The notes beneath the pieces are model-generated. The model did no database searches and was not told the DNA's origin. It saw only the letters and a list, made by a program, of their open reading frames with translations. The translations under genes and the position numbers were made by a program. Of a DNA stretch of 64,000 bases, positions 19,087 through 27,315 are shown piece by piece (position 1 is the first letter of the stretch; each line of letters begins with the position of its first letter). The stretch is from NCBI GenBank assembly GCA_902790595.1, contig CADASL010000012.1, positions 30,170 to 94,169 of the forward strand, read 5' to 3'. This DNA is from an uncultured Bacteroidales bacterium (lineage in GTDB: Bacteria; Bacteroidota; Bacteroidia; Bacteroidales; SZUA-534).

Positions 19087-19419
19087 TTAAACTCTTAAAT
19101 GCTCGATTACGCTGTCGATGGTGGGGCATTGAATGATGGGAATGTCACCGGCGGTATGCTGACGTGGCACGAACCGACCGAGCGTCACGACTGACAGCAT
19201 TTTTTCCACAAACGGCTCAATATTTATCATATCAACGTGCAAATGGCTGTGTGTCAGATTATAAAGTTCGTCAGCAGCAGAGCGTGAAATTTGTTGTACA
19301 CCACTCATATCGAGAAGATAATAATCTTCGGCATTAAGGGAAACGGCCAGACGCTCAATCATTTGCCGCGTATGAAGTTCCGCACCGTATTGTTCTTTTA
19401 CTTTAATTATGTGTTTCAT
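19087..19419 (-). CDS. STAS-like domain protein (DUF4325 type), partner of the ATPase
   Basis: A 110-residue soluble protein with a STAS-like core: the strand-helix segment YYLLDMSGVQQISRSAADEL at residues 33-52 corresponds to the DLSxVxxxDSSG region of SpoIIAA-type anti-anti-sigma factors, with serines at 45 and 47 near the usual phosphosite. It resembles the DUF4325 STAS-like family. Its ATG shares one base with the stop of the upstream ATPase gene (TAATG), so translation is probably coupled. In partner-switch systems the STAS protein binds and is phosphorylated by the kinase-like ATPase. Whether a sigma factor or another output is controlled here is unknown; none is adjacent. Confidence 0.65.
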   Translation of the reverse strand: MKHIIKVKEQYGAELHTRQMIERLAVSLNAEDYYLLDMSGVQQISRSAADELYNLTHSHLHVDMINIEPFVEKMLSVVTLGRFVPRQHTAGDIPIIQCPTIDSVIEHLRV

Positions 19420-20132
19420 TATGATGTGTATTTATAGATATCAAAATCAGTTGGCACTTCCGACGGAAATGTTACCATAATCATAGTACCCTTAAAATCA
19501 ATCTCTTTCGGAAGCGATAATATGATGTTTTTGCCAGGATTGTGCATCATAAGAGCGTTGCCCGACAAAACCGAGAACTCGCCTTTCAACCCGTTGACCA
19601 CTATTTTTATGTTCGATGATATTCCATAGCCCCGATTCTCTGTATCAGGCAAATTTTTAACCGAATATCCATTTTGTGCAAGATTCAGTGCATTGGCGTC
19701 GCTATCGCCCAATTTGTCAAGATGTTTCTGCATAGCAACGTAACTGCCATAGACGGTAATTCCGCAATCAGCCACGATTATTTCAACATATCGTGTTGAT
19801 TCGTTATAATTTAAATATGCATACCCCTTATCGGTTTGTGCGTGCTGTTGGATATTGCAAATCAATTCATCGAACAAATATGTAAGCGGTGGATTTAGTG
19901 ATTTAAGCTTGTCAGGGCAGTTGGTTTTCAGAATGTTTTTAAGATTGCTGATAACGTCGGCCGTAGCTTTATCATCGAGTGAGAATTGGAATATTTCGGG
20001 CACGGGGTTTCCCAGGTACAATGATGTGATTGCTTGTGCAAAAGAAGATGGCTCTCTCGCAATATTTTCATTGTCGGTCACTGTTGCAAGAAAATCAAAA
20101 ATAGTATCACTCAATGACATATTCGCCAACAT
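19419..20132 (-). CDS. GHKL-type ATPase, anti-sigma-factor/histidine-kinase-like
   Basis: A 237-residue protein whose second half is a GHKL (HATPase_c) fold: N-box DELICNIQQHAQ (residues 88-99), G1 box ADCGI (121-125), G2-like RGYGIS (167-172) and a final G3-like segment KGTMIMVTF (214-222). There is no dimerisation/phosphoacceptor histidine domain and no transmembrane helix, so it is not a classical sensor kinase. The N-terminal 80 residues are of unknown type and may be the sensing part. Together with the overlapping STAS-like gene it forms a compact two-gene switch. The start is the ATG at 20132; an ATG at 20120 is an alternative. Confidence 0.7.
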   Translation of the reverse strand: MLANMSLSDTIFDFLATVTDNENIAREPSSFAQAITSLYLGNPVPEIFQFSLDDKATADVISNLKNILKTNCPDKLKSLNPPLTYLFDELICNIQQHAQTDKGYAYLNYNESTRYVEIIVADCGITVYGSYVAMQKHLDKLGDSDANALNLAQNGYSVKNLPDTENRGYGISSNIKIVVNGLKGEFSVLSGNALMMHNPGKNIILSLPKEIDFKGTMIMVTFPSEVPTDFDIYKYTS

Positions 20133-20261
20133 AGTTTTATTCTCAAATCAGCGTATAAAGGTAATACTTTTCAAGATACAATATCGACATCGCAATACCA
20201 CCCCCTTACGCATTTTCCCGATAATGAGCCAATCGCGTGCGCCACATCAAAAAATTTAGAA

Positions 20262-20269
20262 TAAATTCG
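20262..20269 (+). promoter_or_regulatory. Possible -7 box of asnS
   Basis: TAAATTCG matches TAnnTTTG at all but one base. It lies 37 bp before the ATG at 20307 and argues against the in-frame TTG at 20283 as start. Confidence 0.4.
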
Positions 20270-20306
20270 CGGCCGTAAAAAATTGAAATTGAAAATACGA
20301 AATACT

Positions 20307-21704
20307 ATGCAGAAAAGGACAAAAATTGTTGACGTCCTGAAATCGGGAAAGGTTGACACTGAAGTGGTTGTGATGGGTTGGGTGCGCACAAAGCGCGACA
20401 GCAAAACCGTGGTTTTCATCGCCTTGAACGATGGCTCGACAATCAACAACGTGCAGATTGTTGCCGATGTGGTGAACTTCGACGAGGAACTTTTGAAACA
20501 GATAACCACCGGCGCTTGCTTGAGCGTTACCGGAAAACTCGTTCAAAGCGTTGGCGCAGGACAAAGTGTTGAGATTCAAGCAAAAGAGATTAAACTCTTT
20601 GGCGCTTGCCCACAGGATTACCCGATGCAGAAAAAAGGTCAGACAATGGAATATATGCGCCAGTACGCCCACTTGCGTCTGCGTACAAACACTTTCGGCG
20701 CCGTGTTCCGCATCCGTCACAATATGGCCATCGCCATTCATAAGTTCTTCCACGACAAGGGTTTCGTCTATTTCCACTCGCCGCTCATCACCGCCAGCGA
20801 CTGCGAAGGTGCCGGCCAGATGTTCCAGGTGACGACCAAAAACCTTTACGACTTGCAGAAAGACGAGAACGGCAAGATAATCTACACCGATGACTTCTTC
20901 GGCAAGCAGACCAGCCTGACCGTTTCGGGACAACTTGAGGGCGAACTTGCGGCCACCGCGCTTGGCGCCATCTACACCTTCGGCCCCACATTCCGCGCCG
21001 AAAACTCGAACACCCCGCGCCACTTGGCCGAGTTTTGGATGATTGAACCCGAAATGGCCTTCTATGACATCGACGACCTGATGGCGCTTGAGGAGGAATT
21101 CATTAAATACTGCGTGAAATGGGCGCTCGACAACTGCCAGGACGACCTTGCATTCCTTAACAAGATGATTGACAAGAGCCTGCTCGAACGGCTCAACTCG
21201 GTAATCAACACCGAATTCATTCATCTGCCTTATACCGAAGGAATTAAGATTCTTGAAGACGCCATTGCCAAAGGTCACAAATTCGAGTTCCCAGTGTTCT
21301 GGGGCTGCGACCTTGCCAGCGAGCACGAGCGCTACCTGGTTGAAGAGCACTTCAAGAAACCTGTGATTATGATTGACTATCCGAAAGAGATTAAATCGTT
21401 CTATATGAAGCAGAACGCCGACGGCAAAACCGTTCAGGGCACCGACGTGCTGTTCCCGCAGATTGGCGAAATCATCGGCGGCAGCGTGCGCGAGGAAGAC
21501 TACGGCAAACTGCTGGCCCGTATGAACGAGCTCGGAATGAAGACCGAAGGCTACGAGTGGTATCTCGACACCCGCAAATACGGCTCTTGCCCGCACGCCG
21601 GCTTCGGCTTGGGCTTTGAGCGCCTGATGCTCTTCGTAACAGGAATGGCTAACATCCGCGATGTGATTCCGTTCCCGCGCACACCGAAGAATGCGGAGTT
21701 CTAA
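20307..21704 (+). CDS. asnS: Asparaginyl-tRNA synthetase
   Basis: A 465-residue class IIb synthetase. An N-terminal OB-fold for the anticodon ([20 protein letters not shown]) is followed by the catalytic core with motif 2 [15 protein letters not shown] and motif 3 [15 protein letters not shown]; the sequence ends [15 protein letters not shown] as in typical AsnRS. The AENSNTPRH signature favours asparagine over aspartate. An upstream in-frame TTG at 20283 would add eight residues, but the ATG at 20307 gives the usual N-terminus. The gene stands divergent from the ATPase/STAS-like pair. Confidence 0.96.
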   Translation: MQKRTKIVDVLKSGKVDTEVVVMGWVRTKRDSKTVVFIALNDGSTINNVQIVADVVNFDEELLKQITTGACLSVTGKLVQSVGAGQSVEIQAKEIKLFGACPQDYPMQKKGQTMEYMRQYAHLRLRTNTFGAVFRIRHNMAIAIHKFFHDKGFVYFHSPLITASDCEGAGQMFQVTTKNLYDLQKDENGKIIYTDDFFGKQTSLTVSGQLEGELAATALGAIYTFGPTFRAENSNTPRHLAEFWMIEPEMAFYDIDDLMALEEEFIKYCVKWALDNCQDDLAFLNKMIDKSLLERLNSVINTEFIHLPYTEGIKILEDAIAKGHKFEFPVFWGCDLASEHERYLVEEHFKKPVIMIDYPKEIKSFYMKQNADGKTVQGTDVLFPQIGEIIGGSVREEDYGKLLARMNELGMKTEGYEWYLDTRKYGSCPHAGFGLGFERLMLFVTGMANIRDVIPFPRTPKNAEF

Positions 21705-21752
21705 AACGGTAAGAGGTAAGTGTTTAGAGTTTAGAATTAATGGTTTATAAAT

Positions 21753-21784
21753 GAAAGGCTGCGACTATTTCGCGGCCTTTTTTG
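21753..21784 (+). terminator. Terminator of asnS
   Basis: AAAGGCTGCG, a seven-base loop, CGCGGCCTTT and a T-run; one G-T pair in the stem. Confidence 0.85.
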
Positions 21785-21881
21785 ATGACAATGCCTTGCT
21801 GTGTTTTTTGTTTTCTGCTTGAGTTTGCGTCACTCATCCCCATAATTTTAGTATCTTGCACCCGCTTTTTAGGGAAAGGCT

Positions 21882-23327
21882 ATGCTGAAACAGAGTTTAC
21901 AACAGAAACTGCTTCAAAAACTGTCGCCGCAGCAGATACAGGTCATCCGGCTGCTGGAGGTGCCCGTTATGCAACTCGACCAACGCATCAAGAGCGAGAT
22001 TGAGGAGAATCCGGCGCTTGAGGAGGCTGAGTTCGACGGCCGCACTGAAGGCGAGGAGCCGCTGCCCGAGGAGCCGAAGGACCAAGACGAGCTGTCGATG
22101 GAGGGCTACCTGAACGACGATGACTACATTCCGTCGTACAAGCTGCGCGCCAACAACTACTCGCCCGATGACGAGGTGCGTGAGACGCCGCTCTCGCAGG
22201 GCCCAACCTTCCACGAGAGCCTGATGAATCAGCTGGGACTTCACAAGATGAGCGAGCGTCAGCACAAGCTTGCCGAATATATAATAGGTAACATCGACGA
22301 CGACGGCTACCTGCGCCGCGAGCTTGAGTCGATTGCCGACGACCTGGCTTTCTCGCAGAACATCGAAGTATCGGAATCTGAATTGCGCGAGGTGCTGAAC
22401 ATCATTCAGAATTTCGACCCTGCAGGGGTGGGAGCGCTCACTCTGCAAGAGTGTCTGCTGCTGCAACTCAAGCGCCGCAATCAGCAGTCGGAAACAGTGC
22501 AGCTGGCCACCAAAATAATCGAGAAGTGCTTCACCGAATTCTCGAAAAAGCACTACGACAAGATTCTGGCCCGCACCGGCGCCACCGAGCAGCAGCTGAA
22601 AGAGGCTCTCGACGAGATTCTGCGGCTCAATCCCAAACCAGGCGGAGGATACTCGAATCCGCAGGAGCGCACGCTTCAGCCCATCACGCCCGATTTTGTG
22701 CTCGAGAACCACGACGGCATTCTCGAAGTGTCGCTCAACGAGTTCAACACGCCAAATCTGCGCATCAGCCCAACCTACACCAATATGCTTGAACAGCTGG
22801 CCGTGAAGAACAAACGCACCACTCAAGACCGCGACACCATCAACTTTGTAAAGCAGAAAATTGATTCGGCCCGGTGGTTCATCGATGCCATACAGCAGCG
22901 CAAAATAACCCTGCTCTCGACAATGCAGGCCATTGTCAACTATCAGCGCGACTACTTTTTGGACGGCGACGACAAGAAACTGCGCCCGATGATTTTGAAC
23001 GACATTGCCGACATCACCGGCCTTGACGTGAGCACCATCTCGCGCGTGGCCAACAGCAAGTTCATACAGACCGATTTCGGTATTTTCCCGCTCAAATGGT
23101 TCTTCTCTGACTCAATCAAGACCGACAGCGGCGAGGAAGTGTCGTCGCGTGAGGTGAAGAGCATTCTGAAGGACGCCGTTGAGGGCGAGGACAAGCGCAA
23201 TCCGCTCAACGACGACGCTCTGGCCGCCATCCTTAAAGAAAAAGGCTATCAGGTGGCCCGCCGCACCGTGGCCAAATACCGCGAAAAAATGGGCATTCCC
23301 GTGGCCCGGATGCGGAAAGAGTTGTAG
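21882..23327 (+). CDS. rpoN: RNA polymerase sigma-54 factor
   Basis: A 481-residue sigma-54. The N-terminal activator-interacting region starts MLKQSLQQKLLQKLSPQQIQ and is followed by an acidic linker (residues 40-100), the core-binding domain, a helix-turn-helix (DIADITGLDVSTISRVANSK) and the RpoN box ARRTVAKYRE at residues 459-468, which reads the -24 promoter element. All parts are present and the length is normal. It requires enhancer-binding ATPases, none of which is encoded in this window. No clear terminator follows; the next gene begins 136 bp downstream. Confidence 0.97.
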   Translation: MLKQSLQQKLLQKLSPQQIQVIRLLEVPVMQLDQRIKSEIEENPALEEAEFDGRTEGEEPLPEEPKDQDELSMEGYLNDDDYIPSYKLRANNYSPDDEVRETPLSQGPTFHESLMNQLGLHKMSERQHKLAEYIIGNIDDDGYLRRELESIADDLAFSQNIEVSESELREVLNIIQNFDPAGVGALTLQECLLLQLKRRNQQSETVQLATKIIEKCFTEFSKKHYDKILARTGATEQQLKEALDEILRLNPKPGGGYSNPQERTLQPITPDFVLENHDGILEVSLNEFNTPNLRISPTYTNMLEQLAVKNKRTTQDRDTINFVKQKIDSARWFIDAIQQRKITLLSTMQAIVNYQRDYFLDGDDKKLRPMILNDIADITGLDVSTISRVANSKFIQTDFGIFPLKWFFSDSIKTDSGEEVSSREVKSILKDAVEGEDKRNPLNDDALAAILKEKGYQVARRTVAKYREKMGIPVARMRKEL

Positions 23328-23463
23328 CGGGGGACAACGGACTTCGGACAACAGACTGAGCTGGAAAAATCGCAGTGTTGTTGGTAATAATGACACTTAA
23401 ATCATAAATTTGTGCAAAACTGGCAATTCCATAAATGTCAGTCGAACAAATAAACATCGAATT

Positions 23464-23907
23464 ATGGAAGAGAAAGACATCAGATGGGTACAGCGGTTCA
23501 GCAATTACCGCAAGGCGTTGGTCAAGTTCAATCAAGCCGTTGAAATCGTTTCAAATCAAATGGATTGGGACGAAGATGTGGATGATTTGCTTGAAGAAGG
23601 TTTGATTCAAAGGTTTGAGTATACGCACGAATTGGCTTGGAAGGTGATGAAGGATTATGCTGAATACCAGGGTTACACGAATATTCAAGGCTCAAGGGAT
23701 GCTTTCCGAAAAGGACTTGAAATGGGTATAATTGATGATGAGCGTTGGATGGAATCTATCAAGGATAGAAATTTGACTTCTCACAATTATGACGATGAAA
23801 CAGCACAAAATGTTTTAACCGCAATAATAGAAGTATATGCTCCGATGCTTAACGCATTTGAGCAGAAGATGCTTTCGCTTTCTGGTTTGGAACCCACATT
23901 GTTCTGA
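23464..23907 (+). CDS. HEPN protein of a HEPN/MNT toxin-antitoxin pair (HI0074 family)
   Basis: A 147-residue helical protein of the HI0074 nucleotidyltransferase-substrate-binding family. It has the HEPN RNase motif RX4HXY as R102-NLTS-H107-N-Y109. In characterised HEPN/MNT modules this is the ribonuclease toxin and the tyrosine is AMPylated by the partner. The next gene, two bases downstream, is that partner. Here the HEPN gene comes first, the reverse of the second module near 54 kb. An in-frame start exists at 23410 but lacks support; the ATG at 23464 gives MEEKDIRWVQ, a typical family start. Codon use is AT-richer than in rpoN upstream, consistent with an acquired module. Confidence 0.85.
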   Translation: MEEKDIRWVQRFSNYRKALVKFNQAVEIVSNQMDWDEDVDDLLEEGLIQRFEYTHELAWKVMKDYAEYQGYTNIQGSRDAFRKGLEMGIIDDERWMESIKDRNLTSHNYDDETAQNVLTAIIEVYAPMLNAFEQKMLSLSGLEPTLF

Positions 23908-23909
23908 TT

Positions 23910-24227
23910 ATGCCCTACGGACTGAAAGACACGGAATTAGAGAAGTTGCGCAAGGTGTTTGTCGCCAACGATCGGGTTGAGTGCGTGGTGCTGTACGGCT
24001 CGCGCGCCAAGGGCAATTACAAACCTTTTTCTGATGTTGACATCACCCTTAAAGGCCCGGAACTAACCCACACCGACCTAAACAGCATAAGTCTTGCCAT
24101 CGACGACCTACTGTTGCCCTATCAGTTCGATATTTCCATTTTCAAATCGTTAAAGAATCCTGATTTGATAGAGCATATTAATAGGGTTGGGGTTGTGATA
24201 TATAGTAGAATAATGTTTAACGGGTGA
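23910..24227 (+). CDS. MNT nucleotidyltransferase antitoxin
   Basis: A 105-residue minimal nucleotidyltransferase with the GSx10DxD signature: GSRAKGNYKPFSDVDI, with G30, S31, D42 and D44, and a third acidic position likely in the later strand YQFDISIF. Characterised MNT antitoxins neutralise their HEPN partner by adding AMP to the RX4HXY tyrosine. The gene starts two bases after the HEPN stop, so the two are one operon. The next gene is convergent. Confidence 0.87.
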   Translation: MPYGLKDTELEKLRKVFVANDRVECVVLYGSRAKGNYKPFSDVDITLKGPELTHTDLNSISLAIDDLLLPYQFDISIFKSLKNPDLIEHINRVGVVIYSRIMFNG

Positions 24228-24258
24228 AGCATCAATTCACCAACTCACCCTTTCCCTT

Positions 24259-25497
24259 TCACCTGATTATCAGCATCAAGTTATTGTCAGGCGATTTCAG
24301 CACAGTGCCGGGCGGGACAAAGATTTTGTCGCCGGGTTTCACGTTTGAGAAGATGGTGCGTTTGCCCACGCCCTTGTAGCTGCTGATTTTCATAATCTTG
24401 CGGCCTTGCTTGTAGTAAAGGTAGAAGCGGCTGTTCTGCGGATTGTTTATCACGTCGAGCATCTGCTGGTTATCAGCAAAATAGCTGTAGAGCGTGTGGC
24501 CGTCTTCAATCAGCAGGTAGAAGTCCTGCTCGGTGGCCGGAACGGTGAATTCTACCTTGCTGTCGATGCTGAGCGGGTCCGATTCCATCACGTTCACGTA
24601 GTAGCGCTCGATAAACGACTTGCGGATGCGGCCGTTGTCGATGCCCGAGATGATGTTCCGGAACATCTGGTCCATAGTTGCTTCGGGCAGCTCGGGCAGG
24701 TTGCGGCAGACAAGGTTCAGGTTTATCAGCGCGAAAAGGTTCTCTCGGTAGTTGGTCGAGTCGAGCTCGATGGCGTTGTATTTGGCAAACAGCTCTTCGT
24801 ACATCAGGCTGCGCACCATCACCTTCTCGGCGTAGGCAAAGGCTTCTTCGCCAAAGCCGTTGTAGTTTTTCAGACCGTCGAGTTTGTGGTCGGCGTCGTA
24901 GCCCTTCACGTTTGGCAGAAACTCAAACGGGAAGCGCACCTGCATACGGTTGCTCAGAAAATAGTGCTCGCCGCTGCGGTTGAAGGCGAAAAACGGTTTC
25001 CACGTGTCGCGGTCGGTACGGTAGAGCATCCGGGCGGTTTTGTAGTAGAGTTGCGGCAGGCCGATGCTCTGCCCCTTGTCGCCCTTGATGTAGGGATTGA
25101 AGGCCGACTCGGTGAACTGCTGTGCCAGCACAATGCTCAGCGCCGGCGCGTTGATGCCGTATTTCTTGTAGGCGCGCCAGGCTTCCTGCTCGTAGAGCGA
25201 CACCAGGTCGGAAGGCACGTAGCCCACGCCCGTCTTGTATTTTGCGTTGTAGAGCGCGTAGTAGCGGGTGGTGCCGTTGCGGAAGCTGATGAGTTCGGCC
25301 GGAATGTGGAAGTTGGCCGGAATGCTGTCTTGGACCCACCGGGCGGTGCGGGTTTCGTATTGTTTCCGGAAAGTAGCCTTGTTCTTCTCGGTCATCCGCC
25401 AGTAGTTCACCAGCCGTTTCATCTCGGCGTCGGCCGACGACTGTGCCGGTGTGGCAAGGCTGGCAAGCAGGATTCCGAAAAGCAGCAATACTCTCAT
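24259..25497 (-). CDS. Secreted protein with transglycosylase (SLT)-like domain
   Basis: A 412-residue exported protein; signal peptide MRVLLLFGILLASLATPAQS. The segment QQFTESAFNPYIKG, then GQSIGLPQLYYKTARML, resembles the catalytic-glutamate and GxxGLMQ regions of lytic transglycosylases (family 23), with E in ESAFNP as the likely acid. The C-terminal 60 residues (ISSYKGVGKRTIFSNVKPGD) look like a small beta domain for wall or glycan binding. Predicted role: cleavage or remodelling of peptidoglycan in the periplasm. The start is the ATG at 25497; a TTG nine bases upstream is less likely. ruvC lies 63 bp upstream in the same direction. Confidence 0.7.
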   Translation of the reverse strand: MRVLLLFGILLASLATPAQSSADAEMKRLVNYWRMTEKNKATFRKQYETRTARWVQDSIPANFHIPAELISFRNGTTRYYALYNAKYKTGVGYVPSDLVSLYEQEAWRAYKKYGINAPALSIVLAQQFTESAFNPYIKGDKGQSIGLPQLYYKTARMLYRTDRDTWKPFFAFNRSGEHYFLSNRMQVRFPFEFLPNVKGYDADHKLDGLKNYNGFGEEAFAYAEKVMVRSLMYEELFAKYNAIELDSTNYRENLFALINLNLVCRNLPELPEATMDQMFRNIISGIDNGRIRKSFIERYYVNVMESDPLSIDSKVEFTVPATEQDFYLLIEDGHTLYSYFADNQQMLDVINNPQNSRFYLYYKQGRKIMKISSYKGVGKRTIFSNVKPGDKIFVPPGTVLKSPDNNLMLIIR

Positions 25498-25560
25498 TAG
25501 GCACAAATTGTCCGCAAATATACGATGTTTGTTGAAAATGAGGAAATAAGGCGCGTCTGC

Positions 25561-26112
25561 CTATCGTTTCACCACCTTGTCGGGGTTGCGGTTTACAAAG
25601 TCGGACCACGACTTGCAGCTTTTGGGTCCGCTTGTCGGAATCTTTTGGTAGAAGTGGCAAACGGCAGCGGCCAGACCGTCGGTGGCGTCGAGGTTTTTCG
25701 GAAGGTCGGTGAATCCCAACATCTTTTGCAGGATGCCAGCCACCTGTTCCTTCGATGCGTCGCCAGTGCCGGTGATTGAAAGTTTGATTTTGCGCGGGGC
25801 GTATTCGGTAATTGGTATCTGCCGTGCAATAACTGCGGCAATGGCCACACCCTGCGCCCGTCCCAGTTTCAGCATCGACTGCACGTTCTGCCCGAAGAAC
25901 GGTGCCTCAATGGCGCACTCATCGGGCAGAAACTCCTCAACCAGCCACGTGACGCGCTTGTGAATGGCGGCGAGTTTCTCATAAGGGTCGGTGATTTTGT
26001 TGAGCATAATCACGCCCATCGTCTCCAGCTTCGGCTTGTTGCCGTCGGCCGAAATCACGCCGTAGCCCATAATGTTCGTTCCCGGGTCGATGCCTAAAAT
26101 CTTGCGTTCCAT
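25561..26112 (-). CDS. ruvC: Crossover junction endodeoxyribonuclease RuvC
   Basis: A 183-residue Holliday-junction resolvase. It begins [20 protein letters not shown], with the first catalytic aspartate in GIDPGT; the second acidic position is in ECAIEAPFF ([20 protein letters not shown]) and the last in [11 protein letters not shown]. Length matches the family. It cleaves four-way junctions made by RecA and moved by RuvAB during recombinational repair. ruvA and ruvB are not in this window. Confidence 0.96.
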   Translation of the reverse strand: MERKILGIDPGTNIMGYGVISADGNKPKLETMGVIMLNKITDPYEKLAAIHKRVTWLVEEFLPDECAIEAPFFGQNVQSMLKLGRAQGVAIAAVIARQIPITEYAPRKIKLSITGTGDASKEQVAGILQKMLGFTDLPKNLDATDGLAAAVCHFYQKIPTSGPKSCKSWSDFVNRNPDKVVKR

Positions 26113-26205
26113 CTTATTTCAAACTGCCTACAATTATAAGAGATTTAAACGAAGATTGAAGGAAAGAAAAAGTTGCAGGCAGGAAAAAGAACAAACAAAT
26201 CTGTT

Positions 26206-26236
26206 TCTGTGGTGTTCAAAAATTTAACTAAATTTG
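26206..26236 (+). promoter_or_regulatory. Promoter of the small BspA-like gene
   Basis: TCTG (26206-26209), 19 bp, TAAATTTG (26229-26236): full -7 match and one mismatch at -33. The leader would be about 90 nt. Confidence 0.6.
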
Positions 26237-26331
26237 GCTCTATTAGAAAACTAAAACAACTGTTTTAAGTTCGCGCAAGAATTAGGAATAATCTGAATGA
26301 CCGCTGATGATTCGGTTATAAACGCTTGACT

Positions 26332-27237
26332 ATGAAAAAGTTTACTCTTTTAATCGGATTTTTGCTCGTATGGCAAACGTGGGCAGAAGCTGATGTTATC
26401 ATTATTGATGATGGTTATGATTTTGAAACAGGAGGTTTATACTATCAAGTTACTGATTTCAAGGAACATTATATCACGGTTTCAGGTTATTCAACTAATG
26501 AAACTCGGATTGTGATTCCTGACAAAGTGGTTTATGGCAATGTGGAATATATTGTTACAACCATTGGCGACCAAAGCTTCCGCGATAATAACGAATTAAT
26601 TTCTGTGGAAATTCCCAATACCATAACTTGCATCGAGAGTAACGCTTTCCGCCATTGCATCAAATTGGAGACTGTAACCATTCCGAATTCTGTCAAAAAG
26701 ATAGGCTTGGGACCTTTTTCTGAATGCAGAAGTTTGACCGCAATCAATATAGAACCCGGCAATTTTGATTATATTTCTGTTGACGGCGTTGTATATAATA
26801 CCGCAATGACCAAAATTGTTCAATATCCTGCAAATAAGAGCGATACAACATTTGTCATCCCAAATACTGTCGAAATTATTGAATATGGGGCATTCAGTAA
26901 TTGCAAGAATTTAGTGTCCATTTCCATTCCAAATTCAGTCAGAAGCATTGAGTGGTGGTCGTTTCCGGGCTGTGGCTCTTTGCGGTATGTCGAGGTTCCG
27001 AGCTCAGTAACCCATATAGGACAAGGTGCGTTTAGCTATTGCCGCAAAATGGAGGCTATTTTTATTCCTAAATCAGTTACAACTATTGAAGACCGCGCAT
27101 TTTTTACTTGTCCGAAATTGAAAATCTATTGCGAAGCCGAATCACAACCCGAAGATTGGGTTGACAATTATGATTCCGAAACAGTTATTTGGGGAAGCAA
27201 AAGGTCGAAATTTCAGAAAAAGATAAACAACAAATAA
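26332..27237 (+). CDS. BspA-like leucine-rich repeat secreted protein
   Basis: A 301-residue protein from the ATG at 26332 (a TTG six bases upstream is unlikely). Signal peptide KKFTLLIGFLLVWQTWA, an N-terminal beta segment, then about seven LRR_5 units (IESNAFRHCIKLETVTIPNS; VRSIEWWSFPGCGSLRYVEV). It ends in a short IYCEAESQPEDW segment like the SWPWNW boundary in the giant protein at 1-5.7 kb, with no T9SS tail visible. Probably a surface or secreted binding protein. The gene is AT-rich compared with ruvC and serS on either side. Confidence 0.88.
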   Translation: MKKFTLLIGFLLVWQTWAEADVIIIDDGYDFETGGLYYQVTDFKEHYITVSGYSTNETRIVIPDKVVYGNVEYIVTTIGDQSFRDNNELISVEIPNTITCIESNAFRHCIKLETVTIPNSVKKIGLGPFSECRSLTAINIEPGNFDYISVDGVVYNTAMTKIVQYPANKSDTTFVIPNTVEIIEYGAFSNCKNLVSISIPNSVRSIEWWSFPGCGSLRYVEVPSSVTHIGQGAFSYCRKMEAIFIPKSVTTIEDRAFFTCPKLKIYCEAESQPEDWVDNYDSETVIWGSKRSKFQKKINNK

Positions 27238-27267
27238 TCGTGGCTGAAAATCTTTCTATTATAAGCA

Positions 27268-27300
27268 AAAAAGCCCGACCAACCGGCCGGGCTTCGTTTT
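27268..27300. terminator. Shared terminator between the BspA-like gene and serS
   Basis: The stem GCCCGACC/GGCCGGGC with an AACC loop, A-run on the left and TTTT on the right; it serves both convergent genes. Confidence 0.85.
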
Positions 27301-27315
27301 ATCTTGCTCAGAAAA

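Noticed and set aside
20256..21596. Long open frame on the minus strand opposite asnS
   Set aside because: Shadow of asnS; low-complexity hydrophobic/valine-rich translation and no family features.
24221..24255. GGGTGA/TCACCC hairpin as terminator of the first HEPN/MNT module
   Set aside because: Six-base stem with a 17-base loop and no proper T-run; too weak to call.
24406..25500. Plus-strand open frame opposite the transglycosylase-like gene
   Set aside because: Shadow frame rich in Val/His/Arg, without homologous features or promoter.
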